DNA of 42,444 nt, taken from positions 1 through 42,444 of the forward strand of contig CAYQOU010000036.1 of assembly GCA_964419255.1 (NCBI GenBank). The letters run 5' to 3'. Source of the stretch: CAZPHU01 sp964419255. Its GTDB lineage: Bacteria; Fibrobacterota; Chitinivibrionia; Chitinivibrionales; CAYFVL01. Of this stretch, positions 23,969 through 32,422 are shown in pieces; within the stretch, counting starts at the first letter, position 1, and each line of letters starts with the position of its first letter. The position numbers and the translations under genes are program-made. A model generated the notes under the pieces. It was not told the DNA's origin. It saw nothing but the letters and a program-made list of their open reading frames with translations, and did not search any database.

Positions 23969-24184
23969 TAATCATGCAGCCCTTTTTAAAAAGATAGTTG
24001 GGTGTATGTTACAGGAGCAAGTAGAAAAAATCCGCCGAACGCGAATTTTTGTCTGAATAGATGATTATACTACCCCTGCAGACATGTTTAAAGCCCGATT
24101 TCCATTGCATTTGATATTTGCTTGCATGTATTTTAAGAAGGTTTTTCTTAAACCAATTCCCGGACAACCAGAACAAGGAAAACT

Positions 24185-25060
24185 ATGGCTTTACGCAGCA
24201 TGACCGGCTTCGGTCAGGCGGAATCAGTTACTCAGATCGGTACCTTCCATGCAGAAATACGAAGTGTAAACAATCGTTTCCTGGATATTCAGCTGCGTAC
24301 TCCACGTGCATTTTCTCCGCTGGAAGCCCTGATCAAAAAAACCATAACAGAAAATGTAGCCAGAGGCAGTATCACCTTGTATGTGAATTGGGAGCGTGAA
24401 AGTACGGAAGATACTTTTTCGTGGGACAAAGGTGCCGTCAAACAATATGTACGTGTATTGAAGGAAATACAACAGGATCAGAAACTTGGTGGTCACATTA
24501 CTATCGATCAGATTCTCAGTTTCAGCGATATCATAACGGTAGAATCTGCTACATATACCGATGAATTTCTCTGGGATCAGTTTTCACCTGTGTTATGCAA
24601 GGCTCTCCAAAACTTCGAACAAACCCGTGTAACCGAGGCCCAATACATCAAAAAAGATTTGAAACAGCGCCTCGACAGTATCGACAGGATTCGCCTGCAG
24701 ATTGCTGAAGCTGCCCCTGCCCGCCTCGAGCGATATACATCCGAGTTGCGCGAAAAGATAGGAAAAATTGCCGGGGGTGTAATTGATGAGCAGCGCCTGG
24801 CAACCGAAATTGCGATTATGGCAGACAGGCTGGACATATCCGAGGAAACAACAAGACTCGGTGCGCACGTGGAGACGTTCGGCCATCTTTTCGAAGCAAC
24901 CGAATCCGTCGGTAAGCGAATGGGATTTTTCCTTCAGGAGATGCACCGGGAAGCAAACACGATCGGATCGAAGGCAAACGATGCACAAATCAGCCACCTT
25001 TCGGTGGACCTGAAAGAAAATATCGAAAAAATCCGCGAACAGATTCAGAACATAGAGTAA
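24185..25060 (+). CDS. yicC: YicC/YloC family endoribonuclease
   Basis: The start ALRSMTGFGQAE and the following EIRSVNNRFLDIQLRTPR are the family hallmark of YicC. The C-terminal DUF1732 segment (FLLQEMHREANTIGSKANDAQISH, here FFLQEMHREANTIGSK) carries the conserved glutamate and lysine. The protein has the usual 291 residues. YicC/YloC proteins are metal-dependent endoribonucleases linked to small-RNA turnover in enterobacteria. It leads a unit with rpoZ (35 bases downstream) and coaBC. The common neighbour gmk, usually between yicC and rpoZ, is absent here. No clear promoter could be placed in the 216 bases upstream. Confidence 0.95.
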   Translation: MALRSMTGFGQAESVTQIGTFHAEIRSVNNRFLDIQLRTPRAFSPLEALIKKTITENVARGSITLYVNWERESTEDTFSWDKGAVKQYVRVLKEIQQDQKLGGHITIDQILSFSDIITVESATYTDEFLWDQFSPVLCKALQNFEQTRVTEAQYIKKDLKQRLDSIDRIRLQIAEAAPARLERYTSELREKIGKIAGGVIDEQRLATEIAIMADRLDISEETTRLGAHVETFGHLFEATESVGKRMGFFLQEMHREANTIGSKANDAQISHLSVDLKENIEKIREQIQNIE

Positions 25061-25074
25061 ATACAAATAAACCG

Positions 25075-25087
25075 CTCCTCAAAGGAG
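25075..25087 (+). promoter_or_regulatory. Small hairpin covering the rpoZ Shine-Dalgarno
   Basis: CTCCT (25075-25079) can pair with AGGAG (25083-25087). The latter is the core of an ideal ribosome site, AAGGAGGT (25082-25089), 6 bases before the rpoZ ATG at 25096. The stem is only 5 bp with a 3-base loop, so any effect is probably mild. Confidence 0.35.
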
Positions 25088-25095
25088 GTAGGATC

Positions 25096-25311
25096 ATGGA
25101 AAGAGAAATGTATGAACTGGAGCTTGAGAAGCTTGAAAAACGTGGTATCAGCCGGTACAAGGCAGTGCTGATGGCCTCGCAGGAAGCCCGGTTTATTAAC
25201 GATCAGGTTCGCCTGGATATCATTAAAGCTACCGATAAACCCACGACCATGGCCCTGCAACGTCTGTACGAGGGGCGCGTTGTGGAAGATAGTGATATTC
25301 AGGCCGAATAG
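25096..25311 (+). CDS. rpoZ: DNA-directed RNA polymerase omega subunit
   Basis: This 71-residue protein resembles omega: the helix RYKAVLMASQEARFIND matches the conserved RYxLVxxAAxRARQL region, and KPTTMALQRLYEGRVV matches the KPxxxALxEIxxGKI region. Omega stabilises the beta-prime subunit and helps core assembly. The first residues (MEREMYELELEKLEKRG) replace the usual short start. The location between yicC and coaBC is the canonical position of rpoZ, which supports the call despite low identity. It has the strongest Shine-Dalgarno of the unit. Confidence 0.88.
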   Translation: MEREMYELELEKLEKRGISRYKAVLMASQEARFINDQVRLDIIKATDKPTTMALQRLYEGRVVEDSDIQAE

Positions 25312-25314
25312 TGT

Positions 25315-26496
25315 ATGGCCGACTCTCTGCATCTTCTTTTAGGTGTCAGTGGGGGTATCGCCGCCTATAAGGTTCCTCAGCTGATCAGACTGCTTTCCAA
25401 AGCGGACGTTATCACAAGAGTGGTTCTCACCAGAGCCGCTCAACCGCTTGTGGGATTGGAGGCAATCAGAACGGTCTCCGGCCAGCCGGTTTTTACCGAT
25501 GATGCTCAGCCGCGTTATGACATGGATCACATCCGACTCTCACAGTGGGCTGATGCTTTTTTGGTGTGCCCCGCGACTGCTAATACCATCGCTAAGCTTG
25601 CCGCGGGAATCGGCGATAATCTTTTGACCACACTCGCCCTCTCATGCGAGGGACCTCTTCTGGTGGCGCCCGCCATGAATACCTCGATGTGGAATAAACC
25701 GGTCACCCGGCAGAACCTTTCCCGTCTTTCGGCCAACGGGGGCCGGATTTTACCGGTAGGAAGTGGCGAGCTGGCTTGCGGAACAAGCGGAAGTGGGCGA
25801 CTGCTTGCCCTCGAAGATATTGTCGGGTACGTTCTGGGAGCTTTCCAACCGCAAGTACTCCAGGGCAAGAAGGTACTGATCTCCTCCGGTCCCACGCTCG
25901 AGGCTATCGATCCGGTTCGTGTGCTGACAAACCGTTCTTCCGGTAAGATGGGATGCTCCCTGGCCCGTGCGGCCTTAAATATGGGAGCCGAAGTAACAGT
26001 GATTTCCGGCCCGACCAACACCCGGCTTCCCGAACCGGCCCGCTGCATCTATGTCGAGAGTACTGAGCAGATGCGTTGCGCTTTAAATGAGGAGTTTGAC
26101 TCATCCGATATATGCATCATGGCTGCGGCGGTAAGCGATTACAGGAGCGAAAAAAGGGCGGACCGAAAGCTCTCCAGGGAAGAAAATCGGCAGTTATCTC
26201 TGAACCTGGTTGCTAATCCCGATATTGCCGCAGAGCTTGGAAACCGCAAGGGCAATCGTGTTTTAATCGGCTTTGCCCTCGAAACGGAAGGTGGCCTGGA
26301 GCGTGCCTATGAAAAAATGATTCGGAAAAACTGTGATATGATTGTATACAATCGAGTCGGCGAATCTCTGGGAACAGAAACAACCTGCGCAACAATGATT
26401 CTACCTGATAACAGGAAAGAAACAATCGAAACCACCGACAAGCTTCATGCCTCCTATCGGATTCTCAGACAGACCGCTCACCTGATTGCCCGATAG
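25315..26496 (+). CDS. coaBC: Bifunctional phosphopantothenoylcysteine decarboxylase/phosphopantothenate-cysteine ligase
   Basis: CoaBC performs two steps of coenzyme A synthesis. The FMN-dependent decarboxylase half (about 1-180) has GVSGGIAAYK near the start, the active-site His72 in DHIRLS, PAMNTSMW (119-126) and Cys155 in GELACGTSGSGRL. The ligase half (about 185-393) has SSGPTLEAIDPVRVLTNRSSGKMG and IMAAAVSDYR, which bind CTP and phosphopantothenate. The length of 393 residues is standard. It starts 3 bases after the rpoZ stop, so it is translationally close to rpoZ. All expected motifs are present. Confidence 0.96.
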   Translation: MADSLHLLLGVSGGIAAYKVPQLIRLLSKADVITRVVLTRAAQPLVGLEAIRTVSGQPVFTDDAQPRYDMDHIRLSQWADAFLVCPATANTIAKLAAGIGDNLLTTLALSCEGPLLVAPAMNTSMWNKPVTRQNLSRLSANGGRILPVGSGELACGTSGSGRLLALEDIVGYVLGAFQPQVLQGKKVLISSGPTLEAIDPVRVLTNRSSGKMGCSLARAALNMGAEVTVISGPTNTRLPEPARCIYVESTEQMRCALNEEFDSSDICIMAAAVSDYRSEKRADRKLSREENRQLSLNLVANPDIAAELGNRKGNRVLIGFALETEGGLERAYEKMIRKNCDMIVYNRVGESLGTETTCATMILPDNRKETIETTDKLHASYRILRQTAHLIAR

Positions 26497-26852
26497 CGTT
26501 CTTTTTTATCAGGCAAACTCAGGATAATACCTGCGAAGGCTGAAACATATGCAGACTCAAGTGGAAAAATGTTAGATTCTATGTTCGGCATCTGCTCTCC
26601 TTATCTCGCACTGAGGCGGAAAAGGAGCAGGCAATCCCGTTTTTTCAGGGTATTTTTGTTTCTGAGTTTTAGTTTTCCACCCAAGTTGGCAGGCTAGATT
26701 TCCTTGGCTTATCCTTGATTTTGCGGTCTTGCCGGACTTAGGTTATATAGTGGTGTAGCATTTTTTTGAATCCCTGAGAGAAACTTGCCCGATGAATTCT
26801 AATGGGTTTTGTTTCTCGACTTGTTAAATTTACCTCGTTCTAAAGATCTAAT
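26497..26852. other. Intergenic region between coaBC and udg
   Basis: No gene is seen in these 356 bases. An imperfect hairpin (CTGCTCTCCTT with AAGGAGCAG, about 26587-26635) may end the coaBC transcript. A TATATAGT element near 26740 could be part of a promoter for the udg-dnaB unit, but no good -35 was found. Confidence 0.35.
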
Positions 26853-27644
26853 ATGTTGAATTCTTCATCCCGAAAACTTTTGACCAGCTATTTGAAGCAG
26901 CAGGAAGAGCTTGGGTGTGAATCTTTAGTTCTTTCTTCCATGGAATTGCTCTCCTTTGAGCAGGTATACGGGGAGGCCCTTCAAACAGGCAGAGGACGCG
27001 CCGAAGCTAATGCTTCACCTGCACCCAAATCCCCTGCGGTACAGACAGAGACCTATGAAGAGAAACGTGCTGCACTCAAGCAGTTGTACTTTGGACTTCA
27101 GGAGTGTCGAAAGTGTGGTCTCTCCAGGATTCGCAGGAAAATGGTTTTCGGCGCGGGGAATGCTGCGGCCTCGCTCATGATCATAGGGGAGGCGCCCGGG
27201 GAGGATGAAGACAGACAAGGCCTGCCTTTTGTTGGCCTTGCAGGTCAGCTTCTTACGAAAATGCTTGGAGCCATTGACCTGGATCGTCAAAAAGATACAT
27301 TTATTACAAACATTTTGAAATGCCGCCCCCCGGGAAACCGAAATCCGGAAGACTCAGAGATTCTGTCCTGCCGGCCGATTGTGGAACAACAAATTGAAAT
27401 CATTTCTCCCAAGGCAATTTTATTGCTTGGACGCATCGCAGCTCATGAGCTTCTGAAAACAAAGGAAAGTATTGCCCGGCTTCGTACACAAATACATACT
27501 TATAAGGATATACCGACAGTGGTAACCTACCATCCGGCCGCACTTCTTCGCAATCAGCAATACAAAAAACCGGCCTGGGAAAACCTTCAGAAATTACAAA
27601 AGATACTTAGAGATATGGGAGTTTATGAGAACCGCACAGAGTAA
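26853..27644 (+). CDS. Family 4 uracil-DNA glycosylase (Fe-S)
   Basis: This enzyme removes uracil from DNA in base-excision repair. Four cysteines suited to bind a 4Fe-4S cluster are visible: C85 and C88 (ECRKC), C157 (LKCRPPGNR) and C173 (SCRPI). The catalytic motif A reads GEAPGEDED (112-120), and motif B is HPAALLR from H227. This is the type 4 UDG pattern, named Udg4 or UDGb-like. An N-terminal, weakly conserved region of about 75 residues precedes the domain and is often found in this family. Its last 20 bases overlap the start of dnaB, so the two are co-transcribed. Confidence 0.93.
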   Translation: MLNSSSRKLLTSYLKQQEELGCESLVLSSMELLSFEQVYGEALQTGRGRAEANASPAPKSPAVQTETYEEKRAALKQLYFGLQECRKCGLSRIRRKMVFGAGNAAASLMIIGEAPGEDEDRQGLPFVGLAGQLLTKMLGAIDLDRQKDTFITNILKCRPPGNRNPEDSEILSCRPIVEQQIEIISPKAILLLGRIAAHELLKTKESIARLRTQIHTYKDIPTVVTYHPAALLRNQQYKKPAWENLQKLQKILRDMGVYENRTE

Positions 27645-29007
27645 GGATACAGCACTCACCGCGAAGGTACCGCCGCAGGCCCTCGATGTGGAAAGGGCAG
27701 TACTGGGCTCTATGCTTATAGACACCGATGCCTTTGATACTGCCATGGAATCTCTGGTGGAAGAGTGTTTCTACGCAACGGCTCATCGATATATCTTTCG
27801 CACAATAGTCGAGATGCAGCAGAACAATATCCCGGTCGATATAATAACGCTTGCAGAGGAGCTTCGTAAGCGCAACTGGCTGGAGGCGATTGGCTCGGAA
27901 GCCTATCTCAGTGAACTGGTTGAAAATGTCGCAACCGCGGCAAACATCGCCTATCACATAAAGATCCTGGAAAGCAAACATACTCTCCGCCGGCTGATAA
28001 CTATCTCATCGAGCATAACCACCGATTGTTTCAATCCTGAAGCAGATGCGAAGACAGTTCTGGATAAGGCTGAATCGACCATTTTTAAGATAGCTGAAGC
28101 GAGGATTACCAACGGATTCGAATCGCTGCGCAAGCTTCTTCCCCGCACCTTCGAAGATATAGAGCGAATCAATCGTGAAGGAGGCATGTCCGGTGTACAG
28201 ACCGGCTTCCATAAACTCGATGAGATGACAACGGGACTCCACCCCGGTGATCTGGTCATTATCGCCGGCCGTCCGGGTATGGGTAAGACCTCATTTTGTC
28301 TTTCCATGGCACTGAACACCGCGGTCAAGGCGGACAAAAAAACACCGACTGCACTTTTTTCTCTCGAAATGAGTAAAGCCCAGCTTGTGCAGCGTATGCT
28401 TTGCGCCGAAGCGCAGGTCGAGATGCATAGATTACGAAGCGGGAAACTCGCCAAACGGGAGCTTAATGTGCTGGGGGTTGCAGCCGGCCCCTTGTTTGAG
28501 GCGCCGATTTTTATCGACGATACACCGGGTATCAATGTTTTGGAAATTCGTGCGAAGGCTCGTCGTCTGAAGGCTCGCGAGGGGTTGGGATTAATTATCA
28601 TCGATTATCTCCAGCTGATGGGATCGGTCGAAAGAGGAGAGAGCCGACAGCAGGAAATTTCTCAGACCAGCCGCTCTCTCAAAGAGTTGGCCAAAGAGCT
28701 GGATGTTCCAATTATCGCGCTTTCACAGCTCTCCCGAGCCGTAGAGCAGAGGGGGGGCGATAAGCGACCACAACTCTCAGATTTACGAGAATCAGGAGCT
28801 ATCGAGCAGGATGCCGACCTGGTACTTTTCGTGTTCCGTGAATTCAGGTATAAACCCGAAGATGAGAGTCTGAAAAATATTGCGGAAATCATTATCGGTA
28901 AACAGCGAAACGGTCCGGTGGGAGCCATTAAAGTATCATTCGTTCCCGAATTCGCCAACTTCAGGAATCTGGATAGCAGCCATCTCGATGAAGAAGAAGG
29001 ATTTTAA
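27625..29007 (+). CDS. dnaB: Replicative DNA helicase DnaB
   Basis: DnaB is the hexameric 5'-3' helicase at the replication fork. The N-terminal domain (about 15-110) has LDVERAVLGSML and the typical HRYIFRTIVEM. The RecA-like domain has Walker A GRPGMGKTS (215-223), Walker B LIIIDYLQLM and the arginine-rich SQLSRAVEQRG with SDLRESGAIEQDADL. The length of 460 residues is normal, and no intein interrupts it. The start overlaps udg by 20 bases; the ATG at 27625 has GGGAG just upstream. The stop shares one base with the start of mlaE (TAATG), an unusual but clear coupling. Confidence 0.97.
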   Translation: MRTAQSKDTALTAKVPPQALDVERAVLGSMLIDTDAFDTAMESLVEECFYATAHRYIFRTIVEMQQNNIPVDIITLAEELRKRNWLEAIGSEAYLSELVENVATAANIAYHIKILESKHTLRRLITISSSITTDCFNPEADAKTVLDKAESTIFKIAEARITNGFESLRKLLPRTFEDIERINREGGMSGVQTGFHKLDEMTTGLHPGDLVIIAGRPGMGKTSFCLSMALNTAVKADKKTPTALFSLEMSKAQLVQRMLCAEAQVEMHRLRSGKLAKRELNVLGVAAGPLFEAPIFIDDTPGINVLEIRAKARRLKAREGLGLIIIDYLQLMGSVERGESRQQEISQTSRSLKELAKELDVPIIALSQLSRAVEQRGGDKRPQLSDLRESGAIEQDADLVLFVFREFRYKPEDESLKNIAEIIIGKQRNGPVGAIKVSFVPEFANFRNLDSSHLDEEEGF

Positions 29008-29807
29008 TGCTTACACCAGTAGACATTATGCGAAAAACAGGCCAGCTTGGTTTTAGTACGGCATTCGCATTGTCGATCTTTTTCCGCAATGTGACCTATC
29101 TTTCGAAACTGGTTCTCAGCACATTCAGCCGCCTGCATCTTGCCGTGAAGAATTTTAATCTTTCGATCGAGCAGATGTATATCATCGGCCTGGAATCGAT
29201 TCCACTGGTGGCAATCACCTCGATATTTGTCGGCGGCGAAACGGTTATTCAGGCCATGTACCAGTTCAGTGGTATTGTTCCCTTGCGATATCTTGGAATG
29301 GTGGTAAGCAAATCGATGGTCACCGAACTCTGTCCGGTAATAACGAGTCTGGTAGTTTCAAACAGGATATCTACCGCGATAGCAGCAGAGATCGGGTCAA
29401 TGAAAACCAGTGAGCAGCTTGATGCAATGGTTACGCTCAATCTGGATCCGATTCGCTACCTGATCGTTCCCAAAACACTGGGGGCCATCATTATGCTTCC
29501 TGTCTTATCAATCTTTTCGCTGATAATCGCGTATATAGGTTCTATCATAACCGCTCTTTTGTTTGTTGATATTACCATGCATGTGTATTTGCAGGGCCTT
29601 CGCCTTTTTTTCAACCCTTTTGACGTATATGTGGGAATATTAAAAACGGGGGTATTTGGCGCCATTATAGCACTGACAGGATCACATTTTGGTTTTCAGG
29701 CTCGCAAGGGGGCTCAAGGGGTCGGTGAGGCAACGACTAAAGCGGTGATGGTAGCGGCGATGCTGATACTTGTTTTTGACTTTATCATTGCGTTTCTTGC
29801 GCTGTAA
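29007..29807 (+). CDS. mlaE: MlaE-type ABC transporter permease
   Basis: This 266-residue inner-membrane permease belongs to the MlaE/TrnE family, which moves phospholipids between the inner and outer membranes. About five to six hydrophobic helices are visible. The conserved segment VVSKSMVTELCPVITSLVVSNRISTAIAAEIGSM near residues 98-131 is the family signature (the E-x-G motif). The conserved GARGVGEATTKAVM-like end (here KGAQGVGEATTKAVM) is present. The gene starts within the dnaB stop codon and is followed 214 bases later by the ATPase mlaF. No substrate-binding MlaD gene lies next to it. Confidence 0.93.
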   Translation: MLTPVDIMRKTGQLGFSTAFALSIFFRNVTYLSKLVLSTFSRLHLAVKNFNLSIEQMYIIGLESIPLVAITSIFVGGETVIQAMYQFSGIVPLRYLGMVVSKSMVTELCPVITSLVVSNRISTAIAAEIGSMKTSEQLDAMVTLNLDPIRYLIVPKTLGAIIMLPVLSIFSLIIAYIGSIITALLFVDITMHVYLQGLRLFFNPFDVYVGILKTGVFGAIIALTGSHFGFQARKGAQGVGEATTKAVMVAAMLILVFDFIIAFLAL

Positions 29808-30021
29808 AAACGTCAGCCCGTTTCTTCGTAAGAGTAGAGTACCCCTGTTTGTCCGCCCCTCCCTGCTGCACTCATGTCCTGACGGGCAGGCGGGAGGCAG
29901 ACTTAACGGTTTACAGACAGGTAGAAAGTTGGCTAATGGGGACATAGTGCACACTAACAAAGTAGTATCAGGACAGCCAATGCGACTTCTTTTTCTTTTT
30001 TATGCATGAGGACTATCGAAG

Positions 30022-30870
30022 ATGGCCGATAAGCAGCCGATACTCAAAATCGAACACCTGAGAAAGCACTACGGCGGCAGAGTGGTGCTGGATGATATCA
30101 ACCTGGAGGTATACCGCGGTGAAATACTGTGTATTATCGGCCAGTCGGGATGCGGTAAAAGTCAGCTCATGCGGCACATAATCGGGCTGATCATACCGGA
30201 CGGGGGAAGGATTATCCTTGACGGGGAGGTGATTTCCACACCGAGACTGAAACAAAAAGAGTTCGATCAGTATCGCAAACGATTTGGTATGCTATTCCAG
30301 GGAGCCGCTTTGTTTGACTCCATGACCGTTGGTGAAAACATCGCATTTCCTTTAAGGGAACACACCGAACTGTCGGACGAGGAGATAAAAAGCCTCGTCG
30401 CAGAAAGCCTTGAAATGGTAGGGTTGACCGGCCTGGAATCAAACATGCCCGCGGAGTTTTCAGGCGGTATGCGAAGTCGTTTGGGCCTGGCCCGCGCTAT
30501 CGCCCTCAAGCCGGAGATCATGCTTTATGACGAGCCCACATCTGCTCTCGACCCGATTATGACAGATAAGATAAACGATCTGATTCTGGATTTACGAAAA
30601 AAGCTGAACATGACCTCCATTGTAGTCACCCATGATATGTCCTCAGCATATAAAATCGCCGACCGCATTGCTATGATATACGAAAACAAGATTATTTTCC
30701 AGGGAACCCCCGCAGAAATTCGCGCCTCGCGCAACCCCTATATTCAACAATTTATCCGTGGACAGCGAAAACTGCACTATGCCGTCGAACAGCAGGCAAC
30801 CTACGATCGCCAATTCGACCTTTCACAGCTAAAGAAAAAAAGTATGGGAGGCAGTGGAGGGGCCAATTGA
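30022..30870 (+). CDS. mlaF: MlaF-type ABC transporter ATPase
   Basis: This 282-residue ATPase partners MlaE. Walker A GQSGCGKSQ is at 40-48, the signature FSGGMRSRLGLARA at 146-159, and Walker B IMLYDEPTSALDP from about 166, followed by a switch His in VVTHD. The last 40 residues form an extension that could bind the permease or a small STAS partner. The family exports or imports phospholipids to keep outer-membrane asymmetry. The gap before it contains no clear gene. It is followed by a different type of gene, so an MCE-domain subunit is missing nearby. Confidence 0.95.
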   Translation: MADKQPILKIEHLRKHYGGRVVLDDINLEVYRGEILCIIGQSGCGKSQLMRHIIGLIIPDGGRIILDGEVISTPRLKQKEFDQYRKRFGMLFQGAALFDSMTVGENIAFPLREHTELSDEEIKSLVAESLEMVGLTGLESNMPAEFSGGMRSRLGLARAIALKPEIMLYDEPTSALDPIMTDKINDLILDLRKKLNMTSIVVTHDMSSAYKIADRIAMIYENKIIFQGTPAEIRASRNPYIQQFIRGQRKLHYAVEQQATYDRQFDLSQLKKKSMGGSGGAN

Positions 30871-31129
30871 GAGTTTAAAAAATGCCAGGTTTCTTTTTTT
30901 TTGCCGATGATAGCCGATATTTATCTTTTCTCAATTTTTGCATTTAAAAAATTGCTTCCATTGATACACTTCTTCTGAAGTCTGCAGCTATCGCCATTCA
31001 GGTGTGCAAATTTTCCGGGTATTTTTTAATTTTGATGTTCAGCCTGAAGGAAAATATATTCACTTTAAGCCCGGGTTTTAACGTGATCATTTCAGGCTAA
31101 TTCAGGCTGTCATACATTGAGGTCTTTTT

Positions 31130-32305
31130 ATGAGAAAACTGGTAGTCGTCATATCCTTATTTGTTTTGTCTTTCGATGCTTTAGGTTCCGATGTTGCCGT
31201 CGACCTGAATATTGCACCGAGGAGACAGTGGACAAACAGTAACGGATACTGCGGAAGCTGTTGTATTCAGATGACAGCACTCTACTATGGAAATTACGTC
31301 TCACAGGATAAAGTGAGAAAATGTGTCGGCGATAATGAAATTCTGTTTGGTCGAAATTTGGAAGAGGCTCTTGACTCCTTAAGATTGACGCGCATTACCT
31401 GGGAGAATCATTCCGGCGCCGTGCAGGACTATGCTGTTTGGAAAAAACAGATGCTCCATAATGGCCACCCGGTTATATATGCCTGTCGACAGAAGGGTTC
31501 AGAATACATCTACGACCATATCATCGTTGCCACAGGTTTGCATGCTCAAGATGTCAAGCTGTACAATTCTAATGACATGCTATCTTACAATGAATGCTTT
31601 GAGACAAGAACTATTGAAAAAGATTTCGGCACACTGTTGAAATCTTCCACACAATGGAATCTCCATCCGACATACCACCTGGCCTCAGCCGTTACCGGTA
31701 TCAGAGATGATAATGGAGAATGCCTCCCGGTCAGCGTAGAGATAGACAGATGGGACGAACCAAATGTATCGCTCAACCGTAGTCCGGCCCTGCTCAATGC
31801 AGCTATTTCAATCCGCTCACTCGAGGCCGGAAAAACCTACCAGCTACTCAGATACGATGATCATCGGAATGTGCCGACCAGTCATTTTGCCGAATCACAA
31901 CCGAGCGAATATGCAGTTTTTACAGCCGCCGACTCGACGCATATGGTAGCGGATTCTTTCATGTCGGATAGCGAGGTTTTTTACCGTTGTATTCCCTACA
32001 CACGCCCATTTCTGTCATCTGATAACGGACAGCATGTTTCAAAAGATAGTTTTGACCACACGGCTTCGTCAGCGGGGCCGGCTTTCGCCTCTGGTATGCA
32101 GGCAATAATTTTCTCAGAAGGTTTTTCGCCGGCCCGATTATTTATCTTTACCATCAATGGTCGAATGGTTCGTTCCTTTAGCAAGGAGCAAACTAATGGT
32201 AAACACATTTTTACAGTGAATGGACTCCCCGCGGGCATGTATTTCGCACGTATTGAGGGAGATAAGAAAACAAAAAACCACCATCTGCTGTTCATGATCA
32301 GGTGA
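31130..32305 (+). CDS. Secreted cysteine-peptidase-like protein (C39-like) with C-terminal sorting-type domain
   Basis: This 391-residue exported protein has a signal peptide at about 1-19 (cut after LGS). The mature start contains NGYCGSCCIQMTALYYG (38-54). It aligns with C39/papain-like Cys active sites, with C41 (C39 pattern CG-x-x) or C44 (papain CGSC pattern) as nucleophile and H130 in YDHIIVATG as likely base. No peptidase partner or ABC transporter is adjacent. A beta-rich middle region (about 180-300) is unassigned. The last 60 residues (from ARLFIFTINGRMVRSF to GMYFARIEG) resemble the type A C-terminal sorting domain of type IX secretion. If so, the protein is sent to the cell surface. 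A CTTTAAGCCCGGG near-palindrome and TTCAGGCT repeats lie upstream. Confidence 0.7.
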   Translation: MRKLVVVISLFVLSFDALGSDVAVDLNIAPRRQWTNSNGYCGSCCIQMTALYYGNYVSQDKVRKCVGDNEILFGRNLEEALDSLRLTRITWENHSGAVQDYAVWKKQMLHNGHPVIYACRQKGSEYIYDHIIVATGLHAQDVKLYNSNDMLSYNECFETRTIEKDFGTLLKSSTQWNLHPTYHLASAVTGIRDDNGECLPVSVEIDRWDEPNVSLNRSPALLNAAISIRSLEAGKTYQLLRYDDHRNVPTSHFAESQPSEYAVFTAADSTHMVADSFMSDSEVFYRCIPYTRPFLSSDNGQHVSKDSFDHTASSAGPAFASGMQAIIFSEGFSPARLFIFTINGRMVRSFSKEQTNGKHIFTVNGLPAGMYFARIEGDKKTKNHHLLFMIR

Positions 32306-32422
32306 TTGTCATGATGACGATTTCTTTGCCCGGCATTTTTTTCCTGGCATATACATTAGCAAACCTGCTTTCAGTCAAATAACGTATGTGTATCCTAAGT
32401 TGAAAGAAAAGTACAACCACTT

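Noticed and set aside
29770..30009. 79-codon frame between mlaE and mlaF, considered as a small MlaD or STAS replacement
   Set aside because: It overlaps the end of mlaE in another frame, has no fold signature and contains an imperfect GC-rich hairpin region.
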